60,000 nt of DNA from Lineus longissimus (Eukaryota; Nemertea; Pilidiophora; Heteronemertea; Lineidae). The DNA is taken from NCBI RefSeq assembly GCF_910592395.1, contig NC_088319.1, positions 8,744,001 through 8,804,000 on the forward strand, read 5' to 3'. Shown in pieces: positions 1 to 11,720 of the stretch; within the stretch, counting starts at the first letter, position 1, and every line of letters begins with the position of its first letter. Made by a program: the position numbers and the translations under genes. A model generated the notes under the pieces. That model was not told the origin of the DNA. It ran no database searches and saw only the letters and a list, made by a program, of their open reading frames with translations.

Positions 1-310
1 AAGAAATCATATAAAATGACCGAATGCCGTGAAAAACCCGGCTTATTAGACCAGTTTAGCACTAATTGTTGCAGAGTTTGGTAACTGAACATTATATCAC
101 CACATATTATAACCGGGGCCTGGTCTGCATATTTATCAAGAAAGCATTGTAATGCGTCGACCGTTTCAATAAAGCTTGTCGTCTGACCAGGACTGCCATT
201 ATAATAAGGCATGTACACAGAAACCACAATCTGCATGAGATTGTTCTTCCTATCATAAACACCTATCGCAACAATCCGGTCATTGTCAGTTTCAATTGAG
301 TTGTACCATA
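1..310 (-). pseudogene. LINE endonuclease (APE-type) fragment
   Basis: Read on the minus strand from about 310 to 1, one frame stays open and resembles the AP-endonuclease domain of CR1/L2-type non-LTR retrotransposons. It has a segment like DNDRIVAIGVYD, then VSVYMPYYNG, then a helix-rich part, then VIICGD, which corresponds to the conserved GD(F)N catalytic block in degenerate form. The domain nicks target DNA for target-primed reverse transcription. The reverse transcriptase would lie beyond the left edge of the window. No start codon or 5' end was identified. Read as a fragment of a dead copy; the family call rests on pattern recognition only. Confidence 0.6.
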
Positions 311-959
311 AATCCGGCCTACTTTCTTATATAGCCTACTAGTACTAGTAATGTACTGCATCCGCTTTATTGATGTATGAATACCAAACCTCGGACTACT
401 TTCCTGCAATTCGGTGGAGTTCGTGACAGTAACAGTTCGGTCGATCTCCGATTTGCAGTGATGGCATGAAGCAGCGTTGGCATCACCGATTGCCTTTAGG
501 GATGACGGCATAAACTAGTGTCGGCATCACTGGCATCGACACCAGAACAGTCAGCCGGCCAAGTGCCGTTTTCGGGCACATTTTCTTACCCCGATGACGT
601 CATTTTTTGCTCATTCACATAATGTTAGGCGGCAATTTTGAGAAGATTTGGCATGGTTCGGAAAATGCTTGGTTTCTATTTTTTCCTGCAAACCACTGCT
701 CAAAGCCGCGTGACACAGATTAAGAATGACCTTAGCTTATTTGTCGATCCAAATATTGGTAAAGAAAGAATGTGTTTAATTTTTATTGGTTCTTTTAAGA
801 CGAGGTTGATGACAAAATTTTGAGAAAATCCTCGCTTCTTCGCTTAAAAAGAAGAAAATATACCGTACACAAAATCTTTTTCAAACCAGCACTCCTTCCA
901 GTATAAATAACATGTTTTTTGAGATGACATTCGCACATTATTGTCTGTACATCGATGTA
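311..959. other. No gene recognised
   Basis: I see no coding pattern, RNA gene or clear repeat here. Short open frames exist but have no recognisable motif. Confidence 0.5.
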
Positions 960-969
960 TGTATAAATG

Positions 970-1640
970 TATATGTTGGCATTTGTAGAGTGCTCCAATT
1001 ACTCAGCGAGTGGGTATTCTTGAGCGCTTTTCTCCCCAAAGGCAACTGCAAAAAGGTGGGCCTTTAGGAGGGACCTGAAAGTCTGGAGGGAATCAATGTT
1101 ACGAAGCTTTTGCGGCAGCTGGTTCTACAGTTTTGGAGCAGCTACCGCAAAGGAATGACCACCAAGAGTCTGGCACTTGAAGTTAAGAACCAAGGAACCT
1201 CAAGGAACATCGCAGATCCTGATCTAAGGCTTTGCAATCGATCCTTCTTAACTGAATCATGGATCTGAGATATCCTGGAGCCTCCCCAGCCAAGCACTTG
1301 AACACCAAGGGCAGAATCTTGTACTGGATCCTGAGCTGGACTGGTAGCCGGTGCAGGTGAACCAACACAGGGGAAATATGGTCAAACTTTCCCACCAAAC
1401 ACATGTAACTCTTGCAGCAGAGGTGAAAACCTGTTGAATTCGGTTCAAAAACTTGGTGGGGATACCATAGGAGAGCATTACAATAGTCAAGGTTGGTGAT
1501 GATAAAAGCGTACCAATGTCTTGGCGGATTTTTCCGACAGAGACTGAGAGAGGTTCGGATTTGTCGTATCCGATAAGAGACCATAGTATGCCTTGGCACA
1601 CATTTTGTTTACGTGTGTCTCCATGGACATGTTGCAATCA
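970..1640 (-). pseudogene. CR1/L2-type LINE reverse transcriptase, C-terminal part and 3' end
   Basis: On the minus strand the translation, split over two frames, matches the end of a CR1/L2-like reverse transcriptase. Visible blocks are NLDYCNALL, KFDHISPVLVHLHRLPVQ, RIQYKILPLVFKCLAGEAP and, further on, SFAVAAPKL followed by a NQLP-type block. Several frameshifts and stops break it. The 3' end is near 975, where the sequence GAATACCCACTCGCTGAGTAATTGGAG followed by a TTTGCC-like tail begins on this strand; the same 3' end occurs at 30190. The neighbouring plus-strand fragment at 1866-2223 carries the part of the same enzyme that should precede it. Confidence 0.75.
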
Positions 1641-1865
1641 AACCATGCACCGAGATTGCGGACACATTGCCAGTATTCAAATTCCGTCTTCAGTTCCTTT
1701 TTCCTTTGATGTGTACAATTTGATTCAGAATGGAATTACCTACTCATAATTGGGAGGGTAAATTTTTTGGCTCCCTGGTTGACACAAAGCGCAACACTGA
1801 TCTTGAAACACCCCAAGTGGTTGTACACAGTACAGATAACTCATTTCTATTCTCTTTTACATTTC

Positions 1866-2223
1866 AAGATTGTACAGCCTCATCTCAAAATATCTACCCT
1901 CCCCACGGTTTTCAGATGACAATCAGTTGTATCTTTCCTTTAAACCAATGCCACTTGCATGCCAGACAGAAGCAGTGGAAGCCATTGAACGATGCATAGT
2001 TAAAGTTAGAGCATGGTATATTGAAAATGAACTCATGATCAATGACACTAAAACTGAGTTTGCCATCTTTGGCACACGGCAGCAGCTTGCAAAGGTGAGC
2101 ATTGCATCGATAAAGGTTGGAGGGACAGATATCCAACCAGTCTGGGCCATTTCATGGTATTTGTTTCGTGTCGGGCAGGACATTTGCAGGCCTTTTCCCC
2201 TCAATAAAATTAATTTAGGGTAA
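1866..2223 (+). pseudogene. LINE reverse transcriptase palm fragment
   Basis: The plus-strand frame includes SDDNQLYLSFKP, a degenerate form of the YADD-type catalytic block of CR1/L2 reverse transcriptases (here a Ser replaces the usual Ala or Tyr context). It is followed by AVEAIERCIVKVRAW, MINDTKTEFAIFGTRQQL and IKVGGTDIQPV, all typical of the palm and thumb of this family. It is 5' and 3' truncated. It is on the opposite strand from the C-terminal fragment at 970-1640, so the pair looks like an inverted or separately inserted copy. Confidence 0.75.
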
Positions 2224-2336
2224 TTATTTAAAACTTTGAACTTGTTTTAGGCAAGTGCTATAGAACAACTTGACATGGTAAAAAAATCCAATCTCTGAAA
2301 TTATTTTTTCCAATTCAAAATGAGGCCAGAAGCCTT

Positions 2337-3321
2337 GTGTCGGACAGGACAGAAAAAGGAAGTGGGTTTTTCGGTATGTTAGGGAAGTCAAAAGTTCTGA
2401 TCTATTACATGATTTATTTCAAATCAAGCTAGCCAGTTATGTACCCTAGTACCTTAGGTAGCTTTTATAAAAAGTTTGGTTTCAAAATCTCCAGGGATAG
2501 CCGAGTGGGGGTAATTTGTTCTCAAGTGGGTAGCGTGTCGGACAGGACGTGTCGGACAGGACACTTTTCCCTTTTGGCAAAAATGACTGAAAAAACACTT
2601 TTTATTGTATGAAATCAATTTCATTATATTCATAGTAAAAACTAAAGTGGTAGACACAATACTACAAGAAGCTTCATGCTTACAATAATATACTAGGGTC
2701 ACAGTTAAGCCCCCCCCCCCCCCCCAACTTGAAGACCAGGACAAGCATTTTAAAATGCAAATTGTACCGGTTCATTGTCTCGGTATTTGGATTTGAAGGC
2801 CACATCAGTTTCTTTGTCAACTGTCTATTTCATTCAACAACTGGAATCGATTCATCAAATGAACATCGCCCGCGATTATTCATGACTGGTACTTCTAACT
2901 TTCTGACGACATTGTTTTCATCAACCCAAGAATTGTCATTTGTTTTGAACGAAAACACAGTTTTTTCAGAGTCCTTTATATAGTTTCAAGGTAGCTAATA
3001 TGGTTTCATTGACTCAAATATGTCAGACATCCAAAAACAGAAAGGAAGAAACCATTCAAACTCCAACGATATGTCTTCCAACCCGATTTTATTTGGAAGC
3101 CATTTTCCCTTTTTTAGATGCCATTTATTGGCAATTTAATCATCCTTGGAGGTTCCTGATTTAATCAAAAAGGTCAAAATAACCTTCAATAAGGTTATTC
3201 ATTGTGAAACATGCAATAGCTATCAAAACAAGTAGTCATTAGTCAACCAAAGGAGGATTTGTGCCCTGTCCGCCATGCTTTTGTCCTGTCCGACACGCAG
3301 AACGTGTCGGACAGGACAAAA
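2337..3321. repeat. CGTGTCGGACAGGAC dispersed motif with perfect hairpin
   Basis: The 15-mer CGTGTCGGACAGGAC or a one-base variant occurs near 2167, 2337, 2534 and, in direct tandem, 2549. At 3279-3321 two inverted copies form a perfect 19-bp stem (3279-3297 and 3303-3321) around a CAGAA loop. A related copy is near 24029. The clustering suggests end sequences of a short non-autonomous element, but boundaries are not resolved. A run of 16 C lies at 2710-2725. Confidence 0.5.
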
Positions 3322-3399
3322 TTGGTTTTAAATTTCCCAAGAGGTGTGTCATTTTTCTTTAAAAATTTCTTCATGATATCACTGTATACTGCCTTAGGT

Positions 3400-4140
3400 T
3401 GGAGGAAAATCTAATAATGGCTTTTTCTCCATAATGCGCACTCCGATTTGAACGAAACTACTTTCAACTGATGCAGAATCTTGTTGCGCATAAAATATAT
3501 AGGGTGGCGACCCAAAATTTGTCAACAGTTTTGACGATAGATGGCGCTGACTGGAAAAAGGGGGCAAACACCAAAATGGTAAAATATCGGCACTGCGAGC
3601 CTTTGAGTTTATTCTAGTGGCATAGAACAATGCCTCCCTATGATGCCCATGGAATATATAGGTTTTGGTTGCGATCGGATATTCAATATGGCCTCCAGAC
3701 CAGCCGTCTTGTTTTTCTTACAAGAGCTATAACTTCCGAATGCGAACTCCGAATTGAATCGGATTAATTTCATCTGATGCAGAATCTCATTACCCACCAG
3801 ATGTTACCGACGAAGTCACGTTATAGTTACAGGTTTTGATAATAGGTGGCATTTAATGCATTTTTTAACTTTTTTTCACTAACCGCCCTCTATCGTCGAA
3901 ACCGTTGACAAAATCGGGGTGACGTGTCTCCTGATGTTTTGTGCGTATTAGAGTTCCGCTTCGGATAAAGAAAGTTTCATGCAAATCGGGGTTGGCGTAA
4001 GGGAGAAAATGCAATTTTAGCATGAAACAATATATATTAAGTGGCAACGCAAAATTTGTCAGTAGTTTTGACGATAGATGGCGCTGACTGAAAAAGCGAC
4101 AAACACCAAAAGGGTAAAATAACGGCACTGCGAGCGTTTG
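3400..4140. repeat. Degenerate direct repeats containing TAGATGGCGCTGACTG
   Basis: The segment around 3480-3610 (AAATTTGTCAACAGTTTTGACGATAGATGGCGCTGACTGG, AAACACCAAAA, GGCACTGCGAGC) recurs at about 4030-4140 with the same block order. A second motif (CTCCGAnTTGAA, TTTCATCTGATGCAGAATCT) recurs near 3440, 3740 and 5510. No coding potential was recognised. This is probably a diverged repeat family; its ends are unclear. Confidence 0.5.
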
Positions 4141-5090
4141 TGGAGCTTACTCCTTTTAACGCCAGGTGGCGTTTGGTTTCGGCGAATGGTAGATCCTGAG
4201 CAAGCCTAGATACCTACCCTTCTAGCCCTAGCGGTGGGTTCTGAAACCAAACTAATGACGCGAATCACATTGGGTCTTACTAATTTGCGACCCTATTCGA
4301 CACTCTAAGACAACTGTTTTTTATTGCAACGGGTAATCCTTATTAATTTTTTAATAATCTACAAACTGGATTTTAATAAATTGTATACATTTTGTGGCAT
4401 TTATTGATAGTTTAGATAGTGATTTGAATCGAGAGCCATGTTGTCGGTTACTGTCGCAATTTAGTAGGCTGTCATTAACAATTCGCCATTTCGCATTCGA
4501 CATTCGATTTCGACTGGGTCGGTAGGTAATTAAGTTTTTTCTCGAAAGAAATCAGCAATTGTGGAAGTGCAAAGAGGCACAGGCTACTGATTTTACTTTT
4601 GTAGTATTGACCAGCAAAGTTAACTTCGACGCTTTTTTAGCGGTTACCCTAGGTTAGGTAGGTAAACCGCAGGCTGTCCAACGATGTCGCGTGGCCGGGC
4701 AGCGTCGGACAGCGTCTTCGTCACTCGTGCACGTGGTCGTGTGTGTGTGTGTGTGTTGTGGCGGCGTGCTGCGTGCATTGCACTGCACTGTGCGGGATCA
4801 TACAGTCAAACCTACTGTATTAAACCAGAATTGATGAATGCACCAAGAACATCTTCTTCAAAATAAAAAGTCAACAAGTCAAATCGAAAGCATCAAGAGA
4901 TTCATGGTTTTATTCATGAGATAATTATACATAAATACTGTGGGTATGTGACAGTTGCCTTTTTAGACGTAATACATTAGACGCATCATCCCAACTGTTC
5001 TTTGGCCAACTTTTTACTCTTAGCACAGTCAGAATTCACTCTGCTCATTCGAAATCCTGTTAATTGACCTCAAGCACAACAAAATGACGG
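4141..5090. other. Non-coding, candidate upstream region of the NDUFB5 gene
   Basis: AT-rich sequence with a GC-richer patch at 4680-4800 containing a GT microsatellite (about 4739-4758). The missing first exon of NDUFB5 could lie here, but I found no convincing mitochondrial presequence with a donor of the required phase (one base left over). Confidence 0.3.
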
Positions 5091-5428
5091 TTTAAAGGGG
5101 CACTGCATTCAATCGCGAATCGGTTTCAGCACGACCACCATAGAGGGAGGCGCCTATCGGCTAGGAATGAAACTAAGAAACACGTTATCTAAATTGCCAT
5201 TGTTACCTGTATTAAGTCTATTAAACTTTCTTCAGGAAAGCATAATATCCCATTAGAATGTTTGAAGAAGCTGTGTGGAAGCTTTGACGGCAATACATCA
5301 CTAAACAAACAACAGTGCTGGGTATTTTAGATACGTTTCCTGTAGTTCCATCGTTTTACCGATGGGCACCTCCCTCTACGGTGGTCGTGCTGAAACCGAT
5401 TCGCGATTGAATACAGTGCCCCTTTAAA
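5091..5428. mobile_element. MITE with ~70-bp terminal inverted repeats, TTTAAA ends
   Basis: Positions 5091-5160 and 5359-5428 are inverted copies of each other with few mismatches. Each begins TTTAAAGGGGCACTG and runs through a GCGAATCGGTTTCAGCACGAC block to an ATCGG end. The centre (~200 bp) is unrelated. TTTAAA at both outer ends contains TTAA, which would fit a piggyBac-type target duplication, but the palindromic ends leave the exact boundary open. No protein is encoded. Confidence 0.8.
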
Positions 5429-5769
5429 TGACATTTCATATTTTGACATGCAGACAAAACGCACGTGTTTACAACACTACGTAGATCGCTTTTTCTCCTA
5501 TATGCTACATCCGATTGAAATGGGATTGGTTTCATCATGGAGGATGCAGAAATAAGAAGGCGCACAAAACATACTGGTCTGTGTCGCACTGAGCTCCGAA
5601 AGCCAAATTTATTCAGCAATAGCCCACTGGGTTCTGGTGTGAACATCAGTCTCTCCATTCTCCTCTGACATGTTACATCATGTGACCTCCAGGTGCCAAT
5701 ACCAGTTTCCCCAAACAAAAACCGTCGATCTGGCTTTGCCAGTTCTAGTTTATCTTATATTTTCTTCAG

Positions 5770-5855
5770 GTGGCCCTGTTCGACGTATGGCTTCTGGACG
5801 GACCATGCAAGTTATGCCATCCAATCATGAGGTCAAACTCTTCAAGGATCATGTT
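5770..5855 (+). CDS. NDUFB5: NDUFB5 exon (first one found)
   Basis: Acceptor TTTTCTTCAG ends at 5769 and donor GTAAGT starts at 5856. After two bases of a split codon, 28 codons read GPVRRMASGRTMQ then MPSNHEVKLFKDHV. This corresponds to the part of NDUFB5 just after the mitochondrial presequence and just before the transmembrane helix. It ends in phase 0. The Arg-rich start fits the end of a targeting peptide. Confidence 0.88.
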
Positions 5856-6375
5856 GTAAGTTATGATTGAGGCTATGAAAGTAACAATGATAAAGTTCTC
5901 CATTCAACCTGCTAATATTGCCAGAAAAAGTTCAGTCAAATCAACATCTAGTCCACAATTGTCATACCTTCCTCTCCCTATTTGTTGATGTTTCCAATCA
6001 CAAACAGTGCTCACGAAGTGTCGTATCAAGTGTCGTATTTTTTTGAGGTGCTTGTACACACTGACCACCAAAGCACTATTCTGTTCCAGGGACAATTTAG
6101 GAGCCATCCATAATTATGTACGCATCAAACTGGAGATTTTGTGACCCCACCCCCTCTCTCTGTATGCACAATTTGGACTAAATGTACAGGTGTAGGCATT
6201 TTCCCCAAAATTCTTAGACTCCCCCTTCAGTGCGTATACGGATGGCCCCTTATCAGTGTCATCATTGCCTTTTTTTTCTCAAACAAGGGCAGAGGCAAAT
6301 CAGTTTGTGACCACCTTCAGCTTGCATTAAATAAATGGCAGTTAAGTATAATGAGTTCCTTTTTTTCCTCTTCAG

Positions 6376-6442
6376 CATTTCTATGTTCTCCTGGGAGCGA
6401 TACCCCTTGGGTTAATCATCTTCTGTGCTAATGTATTTGTTG
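6376..6442 (+). CDS. NDUFB5: NDUFB5 exon with the transmembrane helix
   Basis: Acceptor TTTTTTCCTCTTCAG ends at 6375 and donor GTAAGT starts at 6443. It encodes HFYVLLGAIPLGLIIFCANV then FV plus the first base of a Gly codon. This is the single hydrophobic inner-membrane helix of NDUFB5, at its usual place directly before the GEAEL/EIP block. It ends in phase 1, matching the two leading bases of the next exon 8.1 kb downstream. Confidence 0.92.
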
Positions 6443-7576
6443 GTAAGTCTCACTCTTTGGCGATCTTAACTAGGGCTCTCCTTTGATGCTGACCATTGTC
6501 ATGTATCTGGTGAATTTTACCATAATTAGCATTACGGCCTTAATATTCATGTAATGGTACCATTTAGGGATTTTTCTAAAAGAGCTAAGTGCATGGGTCA
6601 AGGTACTTTTTGAAATTTTGGATTATCTTGAGTGGTTCCAGAGATATGGCCAGTCGAATACTACAATACAAAACAAGAGGTACATTCGGATCGGCCTCAA
6701 TGGAAAATGAGTAAGAATAGGGATGGTCAATTCAATATTGTCATTTAGATCAACTTTAGCATAATTTGTAGCTTTAAGAGAGGAATGTAAACCCTGTATT
6801 TAATGAGGCATTACTTTTTAGCTCAGCTGACAAAGTCAGCAGAGCTAATCAATAGCTATTCGAATGGTGTCCTTACATCGATCCATCCATCCTTCCATCA
6901 ATCCGTGGACAAATCAGGCATTTTGTAACCGAAAGACCGAGGCACTTCAAATCTGGGATTTGACATGAACAGCCCAGGAAATGCTGCCGATTTATATCAC
7001 CAGTTGGCGGTGGTTAGCAAAAATGTCGTTGGACCCTGGTTTCAATTTCCAGCCCTGAACTGACATACATTTGTATCCCTGCTAGAATTGCCCACCATTA
7101 CCGCCGAGTGTGCTGGATTCGCTCCAATGCAATGTATAATGTACAGTGGCTTTCGAACTTGGAAGCTAATACTAGTGACAGAGAGGATTACGCTGGAGAT
7201 CTTGCCTTTTGGCACTGCGCCCGCTGACGACATGTGCCGGAAAAAATGGTGACCTTTTTATTTTATTTAAATGGATTGAATTTAGGTAAGTAACAAATTT
7301 CTGAAGCTAATTATGGTTAATTATGGTATGAAACTTCACTTCATAGAAAAGACATGAAAGATTCGGCACAATTTGTTTATATGCTCTGTTAACGACGGGT
7401 TCAACCCAATTTGATAAAAACAACCTTTGAATCGAGTCCGCCTTCTCTCGAAATATTGAAGCGACGATCTGATTATTTAGTGTCTCTGTAGAAATGTGCA
7501 GTGAATGCAACATTATGAAGAGAGTGTAATTGCGCAGATTCAATGACAAATTTTGCCTCTTTTCACAGCTTGTTTT
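6443..7576. other. Intron sequence with a short AGCTCAGCTGAC hairpin repeat
   Basis: Mostly featureless intron. At about 6822-6855 the sequence TTAGCTCAGCTGACaaaGTCAGCAGAGCTAATC is a strong hairpin, similar in design to the start hairpin of the GCTCACC elements and followed by CATCCATCCTTCCATCA. It probably marks the end of another non-coding repeat; its other end was not found. Confidence 0.35.
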
Positions 7577-8592
7577 TTAGCTCACCGTAGGGGAGTCTAT
7601 ATTACACTGCAGTCTCCTGTTGTCATCCGTCGTCGTCTGTATCCTGTTTCAAAACAGGAGCACGTTTCTTAACTGCTAGAGCTATGAACTTGAAACTTTG
7701 TACACAGGACCCCCCACGTCAGGTGACCTCTGACACTGAATTTCGGTCCGATCTGATTCTGGACTTGGCCACCAGGAGGCCAGAAGTGGAAACCTAAAAA
7801 GTGTGATATCTCTCTTATGAGTGACTCGTAATCGCTAAAATTATTATCTTAGGTTCTCCTAGTAAGGATACATCACATACATCACATATCATACAGGTTT
7901 TTGATTTGGCCTAAATTTCAAGGTCACGGGTCAAATTCCGTAAATTGTCGGTTTGAGTGTACTGTAACTATGGCACATTTCTTAACCGATAAAGCTGTGA
8001 ACTTGAAATTTTGTACACATGACTCCCTACGTCATATAACCTCTGACGAATTTTGGTCTGATCTGGTTCTCGACTTCGCCACCATCGGGCCTTAAGTTAT
8101 AACCTAAAAAGTGCGATATCTTGCTTATGAGCAACTCGTTTTCAGTGGTAGTTTTCTGGTAGCAAGGATACATCACATTTACTACGGGTTGATTTGACCT
8201 AATTTTCAAGGTCACAGAGGTCAAATGGTGTGAATTGGCCGTTTGAGTGTAACTATGGTACGTTTCTTAACCGCTAAAGCTATGAACTTGAAATTTGGTC
8301 CACATGACTCCCTATGTCATGTTACCTTGGACACCGAATTTGGATTTGATCTGATTCTTGACTTGGCCAGCAAGAGGCCAGAACTAAAAAACCTAAAATG
8401 TGCAATATCTCGCTTAAGTGACTTGTTTTCGATAATATTTTTATGGTAGATACTCCAAGCAATGATACATCATATGTCATACCGACTTTGGTTTGACCTA
8501 TATACAAAACATGTAGAATGTTTCTTACCAGGATGAATTCCTAGACACCAAATGTCTAGATGGTGAGCACAATGGCCCTGGCCGTTTCATCT
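7577..8592 (+). mobile_element. GCTCACC repeat element, copy 1 (old subfamily)
   Basis: Starts TTAGCTCACCGTAGGGGAGTCTA with a GTCGTC stretch and ends GGTGAGCACAATGGCCCTGGCCGTTTCATC. Between are about three ~305-bp units with shared blocks: CACGTTTCTTAACCGCTA, AACTTGAAACTTTGTACACA, TGACCTCTGACACTGAATTTCGGTCCGATCTGATTC, GGCCACCAGG, and TTTGACCTA..TTTCAAGGTCACAGAGGTCAAATGG. No long open frame; non-autonomous. Orientation is arbitrary. Confidence 0.75.
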
Positions 8593-10600
8593 AGTCCATG
8601 CTCTTGCTGTCCATCCTTGATGATTCTGCAGTCATATGTTAAATCATTTTACATTTTCACCCACAATTTATTTAGATATCAAGCTTTTTATCCCCTGACA
8701 AAACTGGGTTTAACTTTAATTTATGCATAAGCAGACGAAAAGTCCATCTGCTAAGTCACTGTCACGTGATATCTAAAGTTGTCAAAATGGCGGCCGAGTA
8801 TCTGATCTAAAACAATGTTAAGGTCCGGCTATACACTAGGATTACTCAAAAAATAACTCTTGTCACATAGGAGAACTAATGTGAACATGCCTATCGGCCT
8901 CAGGTTCACAATTGGATTGGTCAGACCATAGGCTCCTGAAACTTATGTACTGTTTTATAGCTTGATAATACTTTTCGCACATTTCCATTGCCAATTGCCA
9001 TTTGCCAGGTATTGAACTAACTCATAAAAAAGCTCGAGGTCAAGTGACATACAAAATGGTCGACGAACCAGAAAATGTAAACAGCGAGATTTCAACATGA
9101 AAATTGTCAACAAAAACACCATTACAGACTTGATTTTCTCTTGCAAAAGATTGGATACATGATATGGGAAGGTATAGTTGTCATTAAAATTAAAAGCAAT
9201 CTTACAGACCAAAACGCTACTGTAGTCGTTTCAATATTCAGCTTTCAGCCCCTCGATTCAAATTTTACCGCCTTGAAAACTTGGAAGGCACTTGGGAAAA
9301 TCAATGATACAATACTCTATAAGAACATGTCAAAATTATCCTCAAAAATAAGAAATAAATTGCAATAACCATAGAAAATGTGCACACATGAATTTTGGCG
9401 AAAAACACTAGGTTTGTCAATCATATTCTATTTTACAATTCGGCATTCTCAAAGGGAAAGGTTTTAATTCATGAAGTGAATATACTCTCAACAATGTTGG
9501 CATATTTTCGTCATTCCCGCATAACAGTTCAATAGTCAATGTCTAAAGTCAATCCCACTTGACAAATAGTAAAGTAATTCATATCAAATACCTTAAAAAC
9601 CTTTTATTTGATTTCAAAAGCAGTTATCGGGTTAATGGACATCACCCAAAATATCCACGAAATGAACGGACAAATGACCACAAAAACACCTTTTCTCAAA
9701 AACTAGCGATTTATACCAAATAAATCTAACAGGTGACAAAACTGCATACAAATTTAGCTAGGCTATGAAAAAAAATAATAAGACCTATAGTAATAGATTT
9801 CGAGGAGAAAATTGACGAAAAAAAAAATTTAGAGTAAAAAATAAGGATCACAATTGTTAACCGATAAACAATACAATAATAAACATCGTTCTGAAGTCAT
9901 GGATAAGGTTGATAATGTAAATAAACAGCGCAATCGATGATCTGCTGTGGAGACTTGAAATGTCAACAAACAATGCGATACTCACATGCACACTGTACAC
10001 AGCACAATGCATCCAACACACTCTCCTTGTATTCTCAATCGTATCAATGAACTTTCTTGATAATTAGCACTCCTTAGTAGTTCCTACCTATACCTTGACC
10101 AATAATCATTAGCGCCTCATCAGTTGTTGTTGGTCTTGTATTATAAAACTTTGCTATAAAAATTAAAATGTTTTATTATCATGTTTTACAGGAATAATCT
10201 ACAGCTGCATTTGAACATTTTTGGTGACCACATCACAGATGACAAAGAGAGAGGAGCTGAGCTACACTCATACTCATAGAACCAAACAAACACCTTGCAC
10301 CTCCAACTTCAGAGCTCACCCGCATGGTAATCAGGAGAACAAGTCAATTCTAGTATTTCATTCTTTTTCATTGTAATACTTACCTCAAAATTGATTAATA
10401 ATAAAGAAAACTATAAGTGGCAGTTGGTTTACAAAAAAATGAAGTGTATCTGTTAAGTTTTTACTCGCTATCAATGCGGGCTATGAAAATCATACCCCTT
10501 GGACTTGGTCCTCACCATGCACTTTGAAACTATTGGTTGTCCCTTATGTAAAGTCGATGGCAATTACTGCATGGCTGTCTCAGCTTAGGCTGGACATGTT
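8593..10600. other. Intron sequence, no gene recognised
   Basis: AT-rich intron of NDUFB5. Short open frames have no recognisable motif and no clear repeat boundary is seen. Confidence 0.5.
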
Positions 10601-11720
10601 CACTTGACTAGTTTGTCACAACCAACCTACATTTCAAAGGAATTGATGTGAAGGTTCTGACTGTTTCTGGTTGTGACCATGCATCTACTGGGCTGGTTTG
10701 TCTTAACCTGCACTTCAAAGGATTTGATGTTAACTCTATGAGTGCCCATCAATTTTCGCGATTTTCCCCTAGTGCCCATGAATGGGAATACACTCGGGAA
10801 GCACATTTGGGGAATCCCTACTTGAGCGACGATCGTTAGACACTGTTTCGTGGCGATTACGTAGACATCTACCGTTCTGGTGATGAACGTACGAAAAATC
10901 GAAAAGTTCCGTCGTGGGCACTTAGAGGATGAGATGGAAAGTCGGACCTTTCCGTCAACACCCCGTGAAATCAGCTGCACCCTCTCCGAGCAGCTCCAAC
11001 CTCTCAGAGTCATGACCAACCACCTCGCCGAGTATATCCAGTTTCTGACTGTATACAAAGTCCTCGTATGGACCGTTCATCCAACTTACAGCTTCCTCAC
11101 TGTGGCGAGGCTATGCCAGGATACACAAGGAGTCATGATGAGGCCTTCAAACCGATGTTGCAACTCAGTTCAAAAGTATTCCTCGGTTTCTCCTTTACGC
11201 GCAACTGTAACAGCTGAAACGGAGGAGCCAGAAATGCAACATCAGTTTGAACACCTTCACCTAGCTCCTTAGTGGTCCTGGCATAGCCTCATTACAATGA
11301 GAAAGCTATCAGTTCGCTGTACGGTCTATACGAGGGTCTCGTTGGGAGGTGGTCTTCAGTTGGATTTTCTCGGAGAGGTGGTTGGTCATGACTTGGAGAG
11401 GTTGGAGATGCTCGGTGAGGGTGAAGCTGATTCCACAGGGTGGTCAAGGGCTCTCAAAGAATTAAGGTCTTTAACTGTTTGCCCCAAGGTTGTGACCACG
11501 CATCGACTGGACTGGTTTTTCACAACCTGCAATTCAAAGGAATTGATACAAAGGTCCAGACTACATTTACTACATGATGTAGTTGTCCTGGGTTATGACC
11601 ATGCATCCAATGGACTGGTTTGTCTCAAGCCTAACTTCAACGGATTGATGTAAAGGTCCATACTGCAGTTACAGGTTGTCTACCGGGTTCTGACTCTAGA
11701 AGGAACCATCGCAACTAGTA
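10601..11720. repeat. Internally repetitive satellite-like element (GGTCCAGACTGCATTTACTGG units)
   Basis: Degenerate units of about 65-75 bp with blocks like CAAAGGAATTGATGTAAAGGTCCAGACTGCA and GGTTGTGACCATGCATCTACTGGACTGGTTTGTC occur at 10601-10740 and 11460-11720. They occur again at 14757-14945 and 28975-29265. The array is split here by the large palindrome at 10969-11431. No coding potential. Confidence 0.6.
10969..11431. repeat. Large imperfect palindrome, arms of ~200 bp
   Basis: The segment from 10969 (AATCAGCTGCACCCTCTCC) to about 11170 is an inverted, ~80-85% similar copy of about 11228-11431 (ending GAGGGTGAAGCTGATT). Blocks that pair include CCAACCTCT..GTCATGACCAACCACCTC with its complement, and GAGGCTATGCCAGG (to 11120) with CCTGGCATAGCCTC (from 11277). 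The loop is about 55 bases. Open frames across it are by-products of the inverted structure. Confidence 0.65.

Noticed and set aside
4684-4866. Possible first exon of NDUFB5 (frame starting MSRGRAASDS)
   Set aside because: The only phase-compatible donor is a weak GTCGTG, and the peptide has acidic residues and does not look like a mitochondrial presequence.
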